64,000 nt of DNA, from positions 34,185,627 to 34,249,626 of the forward strand of contig OX328097.1 of assembly GCA_946811185.2 (NCBI GenBank), given 5' to 3'. How positions within the stretch are numbered: the stretch's first letter is position 1; each line of letters starts with the position of its first letter. The notes under the pieces were generated by a model. It was not told where the DNA came from. It saw nothing but the letters and a program-made list of their open reading frames with translations, and ran no database searches. This stretch comes from Hippopus hippopus. Its lineage: Eukaryota; Mollusca; Bivalvia; Cardiida; Cardiidae. The position numbers and the translations under genes were made by a program. Below, piece after piece: positions 1-9,982 of the stretch.

Positions 1-169
1 AGCAGTTTTGACAATAGTTATGTGGAAAGGCTGTCAGTGGCTTGGGGAGAATACCGTGCAAAGGACTGGTAACTTTAACTTCAGAAAAGTATGGGTAGGT
101 GCACTGGACGCCGCGATATAACTGAAATGTTGTTAAAAACGGTGTTAAACACATACAATCAATCAATCG
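1..169 (+). mobile_element. tRNA-derived SINE, 3' part (cut by the window edge)
   Basis: This is the body and tail of a SINE whose head lies left of the window; the same element is complete at 8237-8533. The tail reads GATATAACTGAAATGTTG, then GGTGTTAAACACATAC and a CAAT simple repeat, a form I recognise from mollusc tRNA-derived SINEs (families such as RUDI or MetaSINE are candidates, but I cannot assign one). No coding capacity is expected; an ATG-started frame at 91-342 crosses from this SINE into the next and is not a gene. Confidence 0.75.
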
Positions 170-449
170 ATAATGACGATTTCGGTAGCTTAGTCGTTTT
201 TGAGACAAGGGGGTCGCCAATCCCCAGCTCGGAAAATTACTTTCCCAGGTTTGATGATAGTCACTGCAGAAGGATTCATTCTTCTCTCTTACTGCTGGTC
301 ATTGTTTCGACGATGGTTATGTGGAAAAGAAGCCAGTGCTAGAGTATAAACTACAGGTTTAAGAACCCCAGGAATGCATGGACAGACGCACTGGCCGCCT
401 TAATATAACTGACATAATATTGAATACAGTGTGAAACACCATTCACACA
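170..449 (+). mobile_element. tRNA-derived SINE with good A box, unit 1
   Basis: The head carries TAGCTTAGTCG at 186-196, which fits the Pol III A-box pattern TRGCNNAGYNG. A degenerate B box (GTCGCCAATCC) lies at 213-223. The body contains GGATTCATTC and GGTTATGTGG, shared with every other SINE module here, and the tail is an eroded form of the common tail (GATATAACTGACATAATA, then GTGTGAAACACC). It starts directly after the CAAT tail of the preceding SINE, so the two sit head to tail. The A-B spacing is shorter than in a normal tRNA, so promoter activity is doubtful. Confidence 0.7.
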
Positions 450-890
450 TGCAATATCGCAAATGATCATGCGTTATCATTTGATATTAAACAAGTTGCA
501 TTTAATCATGTGGTGCGAACTTTTGTTTATTCGGCATGTTAAAAATTAAAAGCTGAGGTCGATACAGCATTGAGAGTGATCGTGTGTATTAATGCATAGG
601 GCGATTTGATAACTGTATGATCTAACCAGTACGTTTCAGTTGTGTCATTTAGCAGTAAAAGACCTATTTCAGAATTGTAATTAGTTAATGATCTACATCT
701 ATTTCAAAGCATTCAACATTCAAACTTACGGTCTGAGGGAACCTACTAACAAACGATACTTCATACAGGCAGAGGGTATAAAGGACTGAAGGAAGATAAA
801 TCTAAAGTTTTGGAGGAAAAGAGAAAAACCCTGCAGCCTGTGAACTTGAGGAAACCAATAGGAAGAGGTAAGCTATGATATCTGGTTAGT
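450..890. other. Spacer without recognised element, unit 1
   Basis: A moderately AT-rich 441-bp stretch between the SINE pair and the purine tract. I see no open reading frame of note, no promoter motif and no internal repeat. It is preserved at the same place in all seven units (8814-9254, 17186-17626, 25550-25990, 32701-33141, 42847-43287 and 50657-51097), with only occasional base changes. Confidence 0.85.
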
Positions 891-893
891 GAC

Positions 894-927
<34 letters not shown>

Positions 928-1610
928 CAAGAGCCAGAGAGCAAGACAGAGAGCCAGACAGATAGAGCCTGAGAGAGGCAGAGACAGAGCCTGAGAGAGG
1001 TAGAGAGATAGAGCCAGAGAGAGGCAGAGAGCGAGAAAGATTGAGCCAGAGAGAGGCAGAGGGAGGCTGAGAAAGAGAAAGATAAAGCAAGAGAGTGGGA
1101 GAGGAGAGAAATACAGATGGCAAGAGAAAAAGATAGAGAGACAGAGAGAGTGAGAGAGAGACAGACAGAGAGAGGAAGGAGGGAGGGAGTGAGATCAAAA
1201 GAAAAAAGGAGTCAGGAAAGGAGAAGAAATGGGTTAGACAGAATTAGAAACAGACAGACAAAAAGATAGAGAGATGGAGACAGAGAAAGAAAATGTTAGA
1301 AAGAGACAGAGAAAGAGAGACCGAGATAGTGAGAAAGAGATATGAAAGGAAAGAATGAGTGAATGACTGAGATTTAAAGGGAAGAGAGATAGAGAGACAG
1401 CTTCAGAAAGAGGGATAGACAGAATGACAGACAGTGACAAAGTAAGGAAGAGAGTGAGACAGGAAAAGGGAGAGACAGCCAGAGAGAATGATACTAAGAG
1501 AGAGAGGCACATAGAGAGGGTGAGAGAGAGAAAGATAGAAAAAGAGAGTAAGAGAGAGAAAAAAAGTAGGACAGAGAGAAAGAGCGATAGAGTAAAAGAG
1601 AGAGAGGACA
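891..1610 (+). repeat. Polypurine (GA-rich) tract, unit 1
   Basis: 720 bp of almost pure purine on the + strand, built from GA dinucleotides interrupted by GAGACA, GAGCCAGAGAGAGGC and GAAAGA variants. Long Ser/Leu-rich frames on the minus strand and Arg/Glu/Lys-rich frames on the plus strand (for example 1424-1732) follow from this composition and are not genes. The start has the purest GA run, and the rest decays into longer imperfect motifs. Its length differs between units (720, 728, 720, 704, 722, 770 and 680 bp), as expected of slippage-prone DNA. Confidence 0.95.
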
Positions 1611-3095
1611 AACAGTTTTGGGATAAAACTTATTGTCAAAGAATAGAAAGGGCACATTTGAAACGCCAGAAAAACAAGAGTAAGGAAATAGCACCAGGGT
1701 TCAATGGTATTCGACATCGACTGATTGCTTAATTCCATAGACTTAGGTCAAGAGCTCTAGGATTTCGGAAACAGTTTACAAAGTGGGGAAAAATTGCACA
1801 GACCTAGTGCACAAGCTAATCGACTGAAGGTAAATCAAAAGTTTGGGCACAGTTGTAAATAGAGAGGTTACATCAGTAGAACGTAAAGAAAATATTGATC
1901 ACATACTGTGGATACAGGCACGCGGCATAAGGTTGACATAAGGGTAGAGACACATTTTCAGGGTTTGTGCATACTTAAGGGTGCAAAGTCACAGTCAAAG
2001 AGTGCGGAGAAGGGAAAATGGGAACATCTCACTGAGTGATGGTGAAAGATGACAGGCTGGGAGTAAAATCACAGTTTTATGGCCTGAGGATACATCTCAC
2101 TGACTAAGAGAAGGATCTCAATTCCTTAGAAGACTTGACACAGAATGTGGGAATATCCTATGGACAGAGGGCACATCTTACAAACCTTGAGTACATCAGA
2201 CGGGCATGGGGTATAGTCTTTCAGAAAACGGGTAAATTTAAAGTTAGAACACAGTTCTCGGGCCTCAGGGCACAGTTACTCGCTGAGGGTACATCTCACA
2301 GATTTAGGATACATCTCGCGGACTGATGGTATGGGCAAACAGGGCAAAGGATAGCATTCGAGTGAGGTCAGTGGTTCAGTGCCTGAGGGTACATCCAACT
2401 GGCTATAGGTACGAGTTTACAGTCTAAGAGGAAATGAAAAGCAATGAGGGAACATTTCACGAACAGGAGATACAATCTTAAGAACTTGGTGTAATGGCTT
2501 GAGGTTTGAGTTAAAGACTATGGATATGATAGCACAGACTGCGGGTACAAGCTGAGGAATCCGGGCGATCACATTAATGTAGATATACAGTTTCAGCGCC
2601 TAATGGTAATTTCCAACAATCAAGGGTTCGATTTTAAAGGCATACATGTAAATCAAAAGAAACGAAGAAACCTTTCTCGGATTGGAGGTACATCTCATGG
2701 ACTAAGCTTCATCGAACAGACTGAGGGTAAGAGCTAACGGCATTCAGTTAAAATCAAAGTAAATACCAGATCCTGGGCATCCATTTCCATTTCACCAACC
2801 AAGAGAACATCTTATGGAGAGAGGAAAACATATGGTTGAATAACGGTAAATCATACTGGAAAGTTCTTTTAGGGGGAATGGCTGATCTCATGGACTGAGA
2901 GTACAGGGTAATCAACTGAAGGAAAAAGGACTTGGCTAAATATCAAGCATTTGTTGACTCCTCTCAGGGGCTTAGGGTACATCGCACGGACTGAGGGTAC
3001 TAACTGACCGAGAGCTAGCTAAACGAAAGTAAAGACAATGATACTGACTAAACACCCACTATCTTTAACGGAAAGTATTTCAAACGTTTCAAAAG
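1611..3095 (+). repeat. Spacer with decayed ~20-bp minisatellite-like motif, unit 1
   Basis: A motif close to ACTGAGGGTACATCTCACGG recurs with substitutions and variable spacing. Clear instances lie at about 2084-2105, 2163-2180, 2187-2200, 2282-2300, 2304-2320, 2383-2398, 2444-2460, 2684-2702 and 2971-2998, with weaker traces elsewhere (2718-2730, 2880-2900). I read this as the remains of an old minisatellite. A 63-codon frame at 2135-2326 recurs in every unit but lies inside the motif region and has no sign of being a gene. Confidence 0.65.
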
Positions 3096-3734
3096 GTATA
3101 GATATTTCGCGATTCAAATCAGTTCCCTTTCTTTTATTAATCTAAATACCTTTCACAGCATTTCCAAATCAACACTCTAATGACGTTTAACTCCAAAGAT
3201 GATTAAACAGCAATTCGGTCCGTATTGCACGGAACTCGAGACAGGCTTTAGCTGGTTTGAATCCCCTGCTCGGCCATTCCTTTCCGAGAGTTGATGATGC
3301 TCATTGCGACACGATTAATTCTTCTCTAACCTCTGAGCAGCAGTTTTGACAATAGTTATGTGGAAAAGCAGTCGGTGGCTTTGGAAGAATATCGTGCAAA
3401 GTACTGGTTACAGAAACTCCAGGAAAACATGGGTAAGTGTACTGGCCGCCGTAATATAACTCAAATATTGTTGAAAATGGTGTTAAACACATACAGTCAA
3501 TCAACCACGTAATTAATCAATCAATCGTAAAAGACTAGTTCGGTAGCTCAGTCGTTAACCTACAGGTCTAGAGACAAGGGGGGGTCGCCAATCCCTAGCT
3601 CAGAAGATTCTTTTCCCAAATCTGATGATAGTAATTGCGATTCTTCTCTCTCAATGCTGTTCATTGTTTCAACGATGAGTATGTGGAAAAGAAGCCAGTG
3701 GCTAAAATATTAATTCTGATATTTACCCTCTGAA
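3096..3734 (+). mobile_element. Middle SINE pair (one full-length, one 3'-truncated), unit 1
   Basis: The first SINE (about 3096-3528) has a tRNA-like head with GGTTTGAATCC at 3254-3264, one base off the B-box consensus, then the common body and a tail ending in imperfect CAAT repeats. The second (about 3529-3715) has an excellent A box, TAGCTCAGTCG at 3544-3554, and a poor B box (GTCGCCAATCC, 3584-3594). Its body stops at GCCAGTGGCT with no tail. The subrepeat block follows within about 20 bp, so the truncation may mark where the inner array was founded. Confidence 0.7.
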
Positions 3735-3952
3735 CACTTTTTAACGCATGCCTATTAAAATCTAGCACGGTATAGATATTTCGCTTTCTGTCATTATTGT
3801 TTACAAATTTAACAATTTCTTCATCCACAATACAACCCTTCCACTATAAAGTAAAAATATCAAAATCGAAAGCTCTCTCAAACTCGCTCTCTCACAAACT
3901 CTCAGTCTCTGTCTCTCTGCCTCTCTGTCTCTGTCTCTCTCTTAAAATCCAG

Positions 3953-4007
3953 AGGCTCCGTCAGTAACATTCCGGACGTAAAACTCTCGGGTTGATGGTT
4001 CGACTCC
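3953..4007 (+). promoter_or_regulatory. tRNA-like Pol III internal promoter (representative of the inner subrepeats)
   Basis: GGTTCGACTCC at 3997-4007 matches the B-box consensus GGTTCGANTCC exactly. An A-box-like AGGCTCCGTCAG begins at 3953, exactly 44 bp upstream, the spacing of tRNA positions 8 and 52; its position-14 A is replaced by C. The flanks do not pair as acceptor stems, so this is a tRNA-derived head, not a tRNA gene. In unit 1 the B box recurs at 4642, 5234, 5888 (C to T, GGTTTGACTCC), 6484, 7084 and 7687. Whether Pol III uses it is unknown. Confidence 0.6.
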
Positions 4008-4030
4008 CTACCTAAGGCTGTTCCAATTTC

Positions 4031-4048
4031 TTTTTAAGATCTTTTTTT
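4031..4048 (+). terminator. Candidate Pol III terminators (T5 and T7 runs)
   Basis: T5 at 4031-4035 and T7 at 4042-4048 lie 24 to 41 bp downstream of the B box. Pol III stops at runs of four or more T on the non-template strand, so a transcript from this head should end here at roughly 90-110 nt and not reach the SINE tail. The same TTCTTTTTAAGATCTTTTTT context follows the head in almost every subrepeat. Confidence 0.5.
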
Positions 4049-7000
4049 ATATGTTCCATGCGACAGGATTCATTCTTTTCTTATCGCCGATCAACGTTTC
4101 GACTTGTTTATGTGGGAAAGCAGACAGTGGTTTAAAATCGTGCACTGGCTGCCGCCATGTAACTGAAATATTGTTGAAAACGCTGTTAAACACATGCAAT
4201 CAATCAATCAGATCAGTTCCCTTTCTTTTATTTATCTGAAATATTTCACAGCATTTCCAAATGAACACTTTATCTTCACGTTTAACTCCAAAGATGATTA
4301 AACAGCAACTCGGTCCGTATTGTACGGAACTTGAGACACGGGTTAGCTGGTTTGAATCCCCTGCTCGGCCATTCCTTTCCAAGAGTTGATGATCACTTTT
4401 TAAACGCATGCCTTTTTAAATCTAGCACGGTATAGATATTTCACTTTTCCGTCATTATTCTTTACAAATTTAACAATTTCTTCATGCACAATACAACCCT
4501 TCCACTATAAAGTAAAGATGTCAAAATCAAAAGCTCTCTCAAACTCGCTCTCTTACAAACTCTCAGTCTCTCTGCTTCTCTCTCTCTCAAAATCCAGAGG
4601 CTCCGTCAGTAACATTCCGGACATAAAACTCTCCGGTCGATGGTTCGACTCCCTACCTAAAGCTGTTCCAATTTCTTTTTAAGATCTTTTTTTATATGTT
4701 CCATGCGACAGGATTCATTCTTTTCTTAGCGCCGATCAACGTTTCGACTTATGTGGGAAAGCAGACTGGTTTAAAATCGTGCACTGGCCGCCGCGATATA
4801 ACTGAAATAATGTTGAAAATGGTGTTAAAAACATGCAATCAATCAATCAGATCAGTTCCCCTTCTTTTATTTAACTCCAAAGATGATTAAACAGCAATTC
4901 CGTCCGTATTGCACCGAACTTGAGACATGGGTAAGCTGGTTTGCATCCCCTGCTCGGCCATTCCTTTCCGAGAGTTGATGATCACTTTTTAACGCATGCC
5001 TTTTAAAATCTAGCACGGTATAGATATTTCGCTTTTCCGTCATTATTGTTTACAAATTTAACAATTTCTTCATCCACAATACAACCCTTCCACTATAAAG
5101 TAAAAATGTCAAAAGCTCTCTCAAACTCACTCTCTCACAAACTCTCAGTCTCTGTCTCTCTGCCTCTGTCTCTCTCTCTCTTAAAATCCAGAGGCTCCGT
5201 CAGTAACATTCCGGACGTAAAACTCGGGTCGATGGTTCGACTCCCTATCTAAAGCTGTTCCAATTTCTTTTTAAGATCTTTTTTTATATGTTCCATGCGA
5301 CAGGATTCATTCTTTTCTTATTGCCGATCAACATTTTGACTTGTTTATGTGGGAAAGCAGACAGTGGTTTGAATTCGTGCACTGGCCGCCGCCATGTAAC
5401 TGAAATATTGTTGAAAAACGCTGTTAAACACATGCAATCAATCAATCAGATCAGTTCCCCTTCTTTTATTTATCTGAAATATTTCACAGCATTTCCAAAT
5501 GAACACTTTATCTTCACGTTTAACTCCAAAGATGATTAAACAGCAACTCGGTCCGTATTGCACGGAACTTAAGACACGGGTTAGCTGGTTTGAATCCCCT
5601 GCTCGGCTATTCCTTTCCAAGAGTTGATGATCACTTTTTAACGCATGCTTTTTAAAATCTACCACGGTATAGATATTTCGCTTTTCCGTCCAATTCTTTA
5701 CAAATTTCACAATTTCTTCATCCACAATACAACCCTTCCACTATAAAGTAAAAATGTCAAAATCAAAAGCTCTCTCAAACTCGCTCTCTCACAAACTCTC
5801 AGTCTCTGTCTCTCTGCTTCTCTGTCTCTCTCCTAAAATCCAGAGGCTCCGTCAGTAACATTCCGGACGTAAAACTCTCGGGTCGATGGTTTGACTCCCT
5901 ACCTAAAGCTGTTCCAATTTCTTTTTAAGATCTTTTTTTATATGTTCAATGCGACAGGATTCATTCTTTTCTTATCGCCGATCAATGTTCCGACTTGTTT
6001 ATGTGGGAAAGCAGACAGTGGTTTAAAATCGTGCACTGGCCGCCGCGATATATCTGAAATAATGTTGAAAATGGTGTTAAAAACATGCAATCAATCAATC
6101 AGATCAGTTCCCCTTCTTTTATTTAACTCCAAAGATGATTAAACAGCAATTCCGTCCGTATTGCACGGAACTTGAGACATGGGTCAGCTGGTTTGGATCC
6201 CCTGCTCGGCCATTCCTTTCCGAGAGTTGATGATCACTTTTTAACGCATGCCTTTTAAAATCTAGCACGGTATAGATATTTCGCTTTTCCGTCATTATTC
6301 TTTACAAATTTAACAATTTCTTCATCCACAATACAACCCTTCCACTATAAAGTAAAAATGTCAAAATCAAAAGCTCTCTCAAACTCGCTCTTTCACAAAC
6401 TCTCAGTCTCTGTCTCTCTGCCTCTCTCTTAAAATTCAGAGGCTCCGTCAGTAACATTCCGGACGTAAAACTCTCGGGTCGATGGTTCGACTCCCTATCT
6501 AAAGCTGTTCCAATTTCTTTTTAAGATCTTTTTTTATATGTTCAATGCGACAGGATTCATTCTTTTCTTATCGCCGATCAACATTTTGACTTGTTTATGT
6601 GGGAAAGCAGACAGTGGTTTAAATTCGTGCACTGGCCGCTGCGATATAACTGAAATAATATTGAAAACGGTGTTAAAAACATGCAATCAATCAATCAGAT
6701 CAGTTCCCCTTCTTTTATTTAACTCCAAAGATGATTAAACAGCAATTCAGTCCATATTGCACGGAACTTGAGACATGGGTCAGCTGGTTTGGATCCCCTG
6801 CTCGGCCATTCCTTTCCGAGAGTTGATGATCACTTTTTAATGCATGCCTTTTCAAATCTAGCACGGTATAGATATTTCGCTTTTCCGTCATTATTCTTTA
6901 CAAATTTAACAATTTCTTCATCCACAATACAACCCTTCCACTATAAAGCAAAAATGTCAAAATCAAAAGCTCTCTCAAACTTGCTCTCTCACAAACTCTC

Positions 7001-7930
7001 AGTCTCTGTCTCTCTGCCTCTCTCTCTCTTAAAATCCAGAGGCTCCGTCAGTAACATTCCGGACGTAAAACTCTTGGGTCGATGGTTCGACTCCCTATCT
7101 AAAGCTGTTCCAATTTCTTTTTAAGATCTTTTTTTATATGTTCAATGCGACAGGATTCATTCTTTTCTTATCGCCAATCAACATTTTGACTTGTTTATGT
7201 GGGAAAGCAGACAGTGGTTTAAAATCATGCACTGGCCGCCGCGATATAACTGAAATATTGTTGAAAACGGTGTTAAAAACATGCAATCAATCAATCAGAT
7301 CAGTTCCCCTTCTTTTATTTAACTCCAAAGATGATTAAACAGCAATTCGGTCCGTATTGCACGGAACTTGAGACATGGCTAGCTGGTTTGGACCCCCTGC
7401 TCGGCCATTCCTTTCCGAGAGTTGATGATCACTTTTTAACGCATGCCTATTAAAATCTAGCATGTTATAGATATTTCGCTTTTCCGTCATTATTCTTTAC
7501 AAATTTAACAATTTTTTCATCGATAATGCAACCCTTCCACTATAAAGTAAAAGTGTTGAAATCAAAAGCGCGTTCAAACTAGCTCTCTCACAAACTCTCT
7601 CTGTCTCCCTCTCTCTGTCTCTCTCTCTCTTTGAAAATCCAGAGGCTCCGTTGGTAACATTCAGGACAAAAAAAATTCGGGTCAATGGTTCGACTCCCTA
7701 CCTAAAGCTGTTACAATTTCTTTTTAACATCTTTTTTTATATGTTCAGTGAGACAGAATTCATTCTTATCGCCGATCTACGGTTCGACTTGTTTATGTGG
7801 GAAAGCAGACAGTGGTTTAAAAAAGACAATGTGCAAAGTACTGGTAAAAGAAACTTCAATAAAGCATGGGTTGATGCATTGACCGCCGGGACATTACGAA
7901 ATTAATGATGAAGTTGGCTTTAAAACACCA

Positions 7931-8236
7931 AGAAAACAAACACACCTATCACCACCAATAAATCCGGTATCAGCAATACCACGCTCACTACCAACTCAAC
8001 CATCAAAACTACCACCATCATTATTATAATCATCATCATCATCATCAAAGCAATGATTAAAAAGCATTAAAAACTCCATAGCTTTGTGTTAAGTTCTAGC
8101 AAACTCTAAAAGAGTTCAGGAAAAAAACTTTCTCGATTCAAATCAGTTCCCTTTCTTTGATTAATCTGAAAATCTTTCACAGCATTTCCAAATCGACACT
8201 TTATCTTCACATTTGACTCCAGAGATGATTGAACAG
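7931..8236. repeat. Spacer with ATC microsatellite, unit 1
   Basis: This holds an A/C-rich stretch with ACC and CACTACC motifs, a short ATC microsatellite at about 8029-8046, and then a segment (TCACAGCATTTCCAAATCGA) homologous to the linker of the inner subrepeats. Equivalent stretches are 16303-16608, 24667-24972, 31817-32123, 41964-42269, 49774-50079 and 58440-58753. No gene is visible. Confidence 0.8.
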
Positions 8237-8813
8237 CAATTCGGTCGGTAGCGTACAGAACTTGAGACATGGGTTAGCTGGTTTGAATCCCCTGCTCGGT
8301 CATTTCTCTCCAAGGTTTGATGATATTCATTGCGACAGGATTAATTCTTCTCTAACCTCTCAAAAGCAGTTTTGACAATAGTTATGTGGAAAGGCTGTCA
8401 GTGGCTTGGGGAGAATACCGTGCAAAGGACTGGTAACTTTAACTTCAGAAAAGTATGGGTAGGTGCACTGGACGCCGCGATATAACTGAAATGTTGTTAA
8501 AAACGGTGTTAAACACATACAATCAATCAATCGATAATGACGATTTCGGTAGCTTAGTCGTTTTTGAGACAAGGGGGTCGCCAATCCCCAGCTCGGAAAA
8601 TTACTTTCCCAGGTTTGATGATAGTCACTGCAGAAGGATTCATTCTTCTCTCTTACTGCTGGTCATTGTTTCGACGATGGTTATGTGGAAAAGAAGCCAG
8701 TGCTAGAGTATAAACTACAGGTTTAAGAACCCCAGGAATGCATGGACAGACGCACTGGCCGCCTTGATATAACTGACATAATATTGAATACGGTGTGAAA
8801 CACCATTCACACA
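8237..8813 (+). mobile_element. Junction SINE pair, units 1/2
   Basis: First complete example of the junction pair. SINE one spans about 8237-8533: a tRNA-like head with TAGC at 8249-8252 and GGTTTGAATCC at 8280-8290, a body with GACAGGATTAATTC and GTTATGTGG, then the GATATAACTGAAATGTTG tail and CAAT repeat. SINE two spans about 8534-8813 and has the A box TAGCTTAGTCG and an eroded tail. The A-B spacing in SINE one is about 13 bp shorter than in a tRNA. Confidence 0.72.
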
Positions 8814-9254
8814 TGCAATATCGCAAATGATCATGCGTTATCATTTGATATTAAACAAGTTGCATTTAATCATATGGTGCGAACTTTTGTTTATTCGGCA
8901 TGTTAAAAATTAAAAGCTGAGGTCGATACAGCATTGAGAGTGATCGTGTGTATTAATGCACAGGGCGATTCGATAACTGTATGATCTAACCAGTACGTTT
9001 CAGTTGTGTCATTTAGCAGTAAAAGACCTATTTCAGAATTGTAATTAGTTAATGATCTACATCTATTTCAAAGCATTCAACATTCAAACTTACGGTCTGA
9101 GGGAACCTACTAACAAACGATACTTCATACAGGCAGAGGGTATAAAGGACTGAAGGAAGATAAATCTAAAGTTTTGGAGGAAAAGAGAAAAACCCTGCAG
9201 CCTGTGAACTTGAGGAAACCAATAGGAAGAGGTAAGCTATGATATCTGGTTAGT

Positions 9255-9257
9255 GAC

Positions 9258-9299
<42 letters not shown>

Positions 9300-9982
9300 C
9301 AAGAGCCAGAGAGCAAGACAGAGAGCCAGACAGATAGAGCCTGAGAGAGGCAGAGACAGAGCCTGAGAGAGGTAGAGAGATAGAGCCAGAGAGAGGCAGA
9401 GAGCGAGAAAGATTGAGCCAGAGAGAGGCAGAGGGAGGCTGAGAAAGAGAAAGATAAAGCAAGAGAGTGGGAGAGGAGAGAAATACAGATGGCAAGAGAA
9501 AAAGATAGAGAGACAGAGAGAGTGAGAGAGAGACAGACAGAGAGAGGAAGGAGGGAGGGAGTGAGATCAAAAGAAAAAAGGAGTCAGGAAAGGAGAAGAA
9601 ATGGGTTAGACAGAATTAGAAACAGACAGACAAAAAGATAGAGAGATGGAGACAGAGAAAGAAAATGTTAGAAAGAGACAGAGAAAGAGAGACCGAGATA
9701 GTGAGAAAGAGATATGAAAGGAAAGAATGAGTGAATGACTGAGATTTAAAGGGAAGAGAGATAGAGAGACAGCTTCAGAAAGAGGGATAGACAGAATGAC
9801 AGACAGTGACAAAGTAAGGAAGAGAGTGAGACAGGAAAAGGGAGAGACAGCCAGAGAGAATGATACTAAGAGAGAGAGGCACATAGAGAGGGTGAGAGAG
9901 AGAAAGATAGAAAAAGAGAGTAAGAGAGAGAAAAAAAGTAGGACAGAGAGAAAGAGCGATAGAGTAAAAGAGAGAGAGGACA
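9255..9982 (+). repeat. Polypurine (GA-rich) tract, unit 2
   Basis: 728 bp. The first pure GA run is 8 bp longer than in unit 1, and this accounts for the whole length difference between the two units. Confidence 0.95.

Larger units (their letters stand above)
3735..7930 (+). repeat. Inner tandem block of ~600-bp composite subrepeats, unit 1 (7 copies)
   Basis: Anchored on TATATGTTCMATGCGACAGG, the copies fall at 4051, 4696, 5288, 5942, 6538, 7138 and (diverged) 7741, giving steps of 645, 592, 654, 596, 600 and 603 bp. Each copy runs: CACTTTTTAACGCATGCC, an AT-rich part, a CT-rich tract, a tRNA-like head with B box, T5 and T7 runs, SINE body and CAAT tail, a linker, then a second tRNA-like head without a tail. 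The linker comes in a long form (copies 1 and 3) and a form 50 bp shorter (the rest). The last copy is the most diverged. Short frames of 60-118 codons recur with the DNA and are not genes. Confidence 0.95.
1..8364 (+). repeat. Outer repeat unit 1 (8364 bp, 7 subrepeats)
   Basis: Reference copy of the outer unit. Layout: SINE 3' half 1-169, second SINE 170-449, spacer 450-890, purine tract 891-1610, motif spacer 1611-3095, SINE pair 3096-3734, subrepeat block 3735-7930, ATC spacer 7931-8236, then the head of the next junction SINE from 8237. It differs from unit 2 by scattered single bases (for example CCTTAATATAAC against CCTTGATATAAC near 405) and by 8 bp in the purine tract. Confidence 0.95.

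Noticed and set aside
1424..1732. 102-codon plus-strand Arg/Glu/Lys-rich frame (MTDSDKVRKRVRQEKG), also at 9796, 18160 and 43871
   Set aside because: It lies inside the purine tract, is truncated in unit 5 and absent in units 4 and 7, so there is no sign of selection for coding.
2135..2326. 63-codon frame starting MTQNVGISYGQ, present in all seven units
   Set aside because: The surrounding non-coding spacer is equally conserved, one copy has an amino-acid change, and the frame overlaps the decayed 20-bp motif.
2971..3020. Telomere-like TTAGGG
   Set aside because: Only an isolated CTTAGGGTAC within the decayed 20-bp motif; no tandem hexamers.
3946..4018. Possible true tRNA gene at the subrepeat head
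   Set aside because: The boxes are in tRNA spacing, but positions 1-7 and 66-72 do not pair and the T stem is only partly paired, so it is a tRNA-derived head only.
4051..4239. Recurring short frames starting MFHATGFILFL or MFNATGFILFL
   Set aside because: They are readings of the SINE body and tail that repeat because the DNA repeats. Lengths change with the linker form.
3735..7930. CRISPR-like array
   Set aside because: Repeats of about 600 bp with no short constant repeat or unique spacers, in a eukaryotic SINE context.
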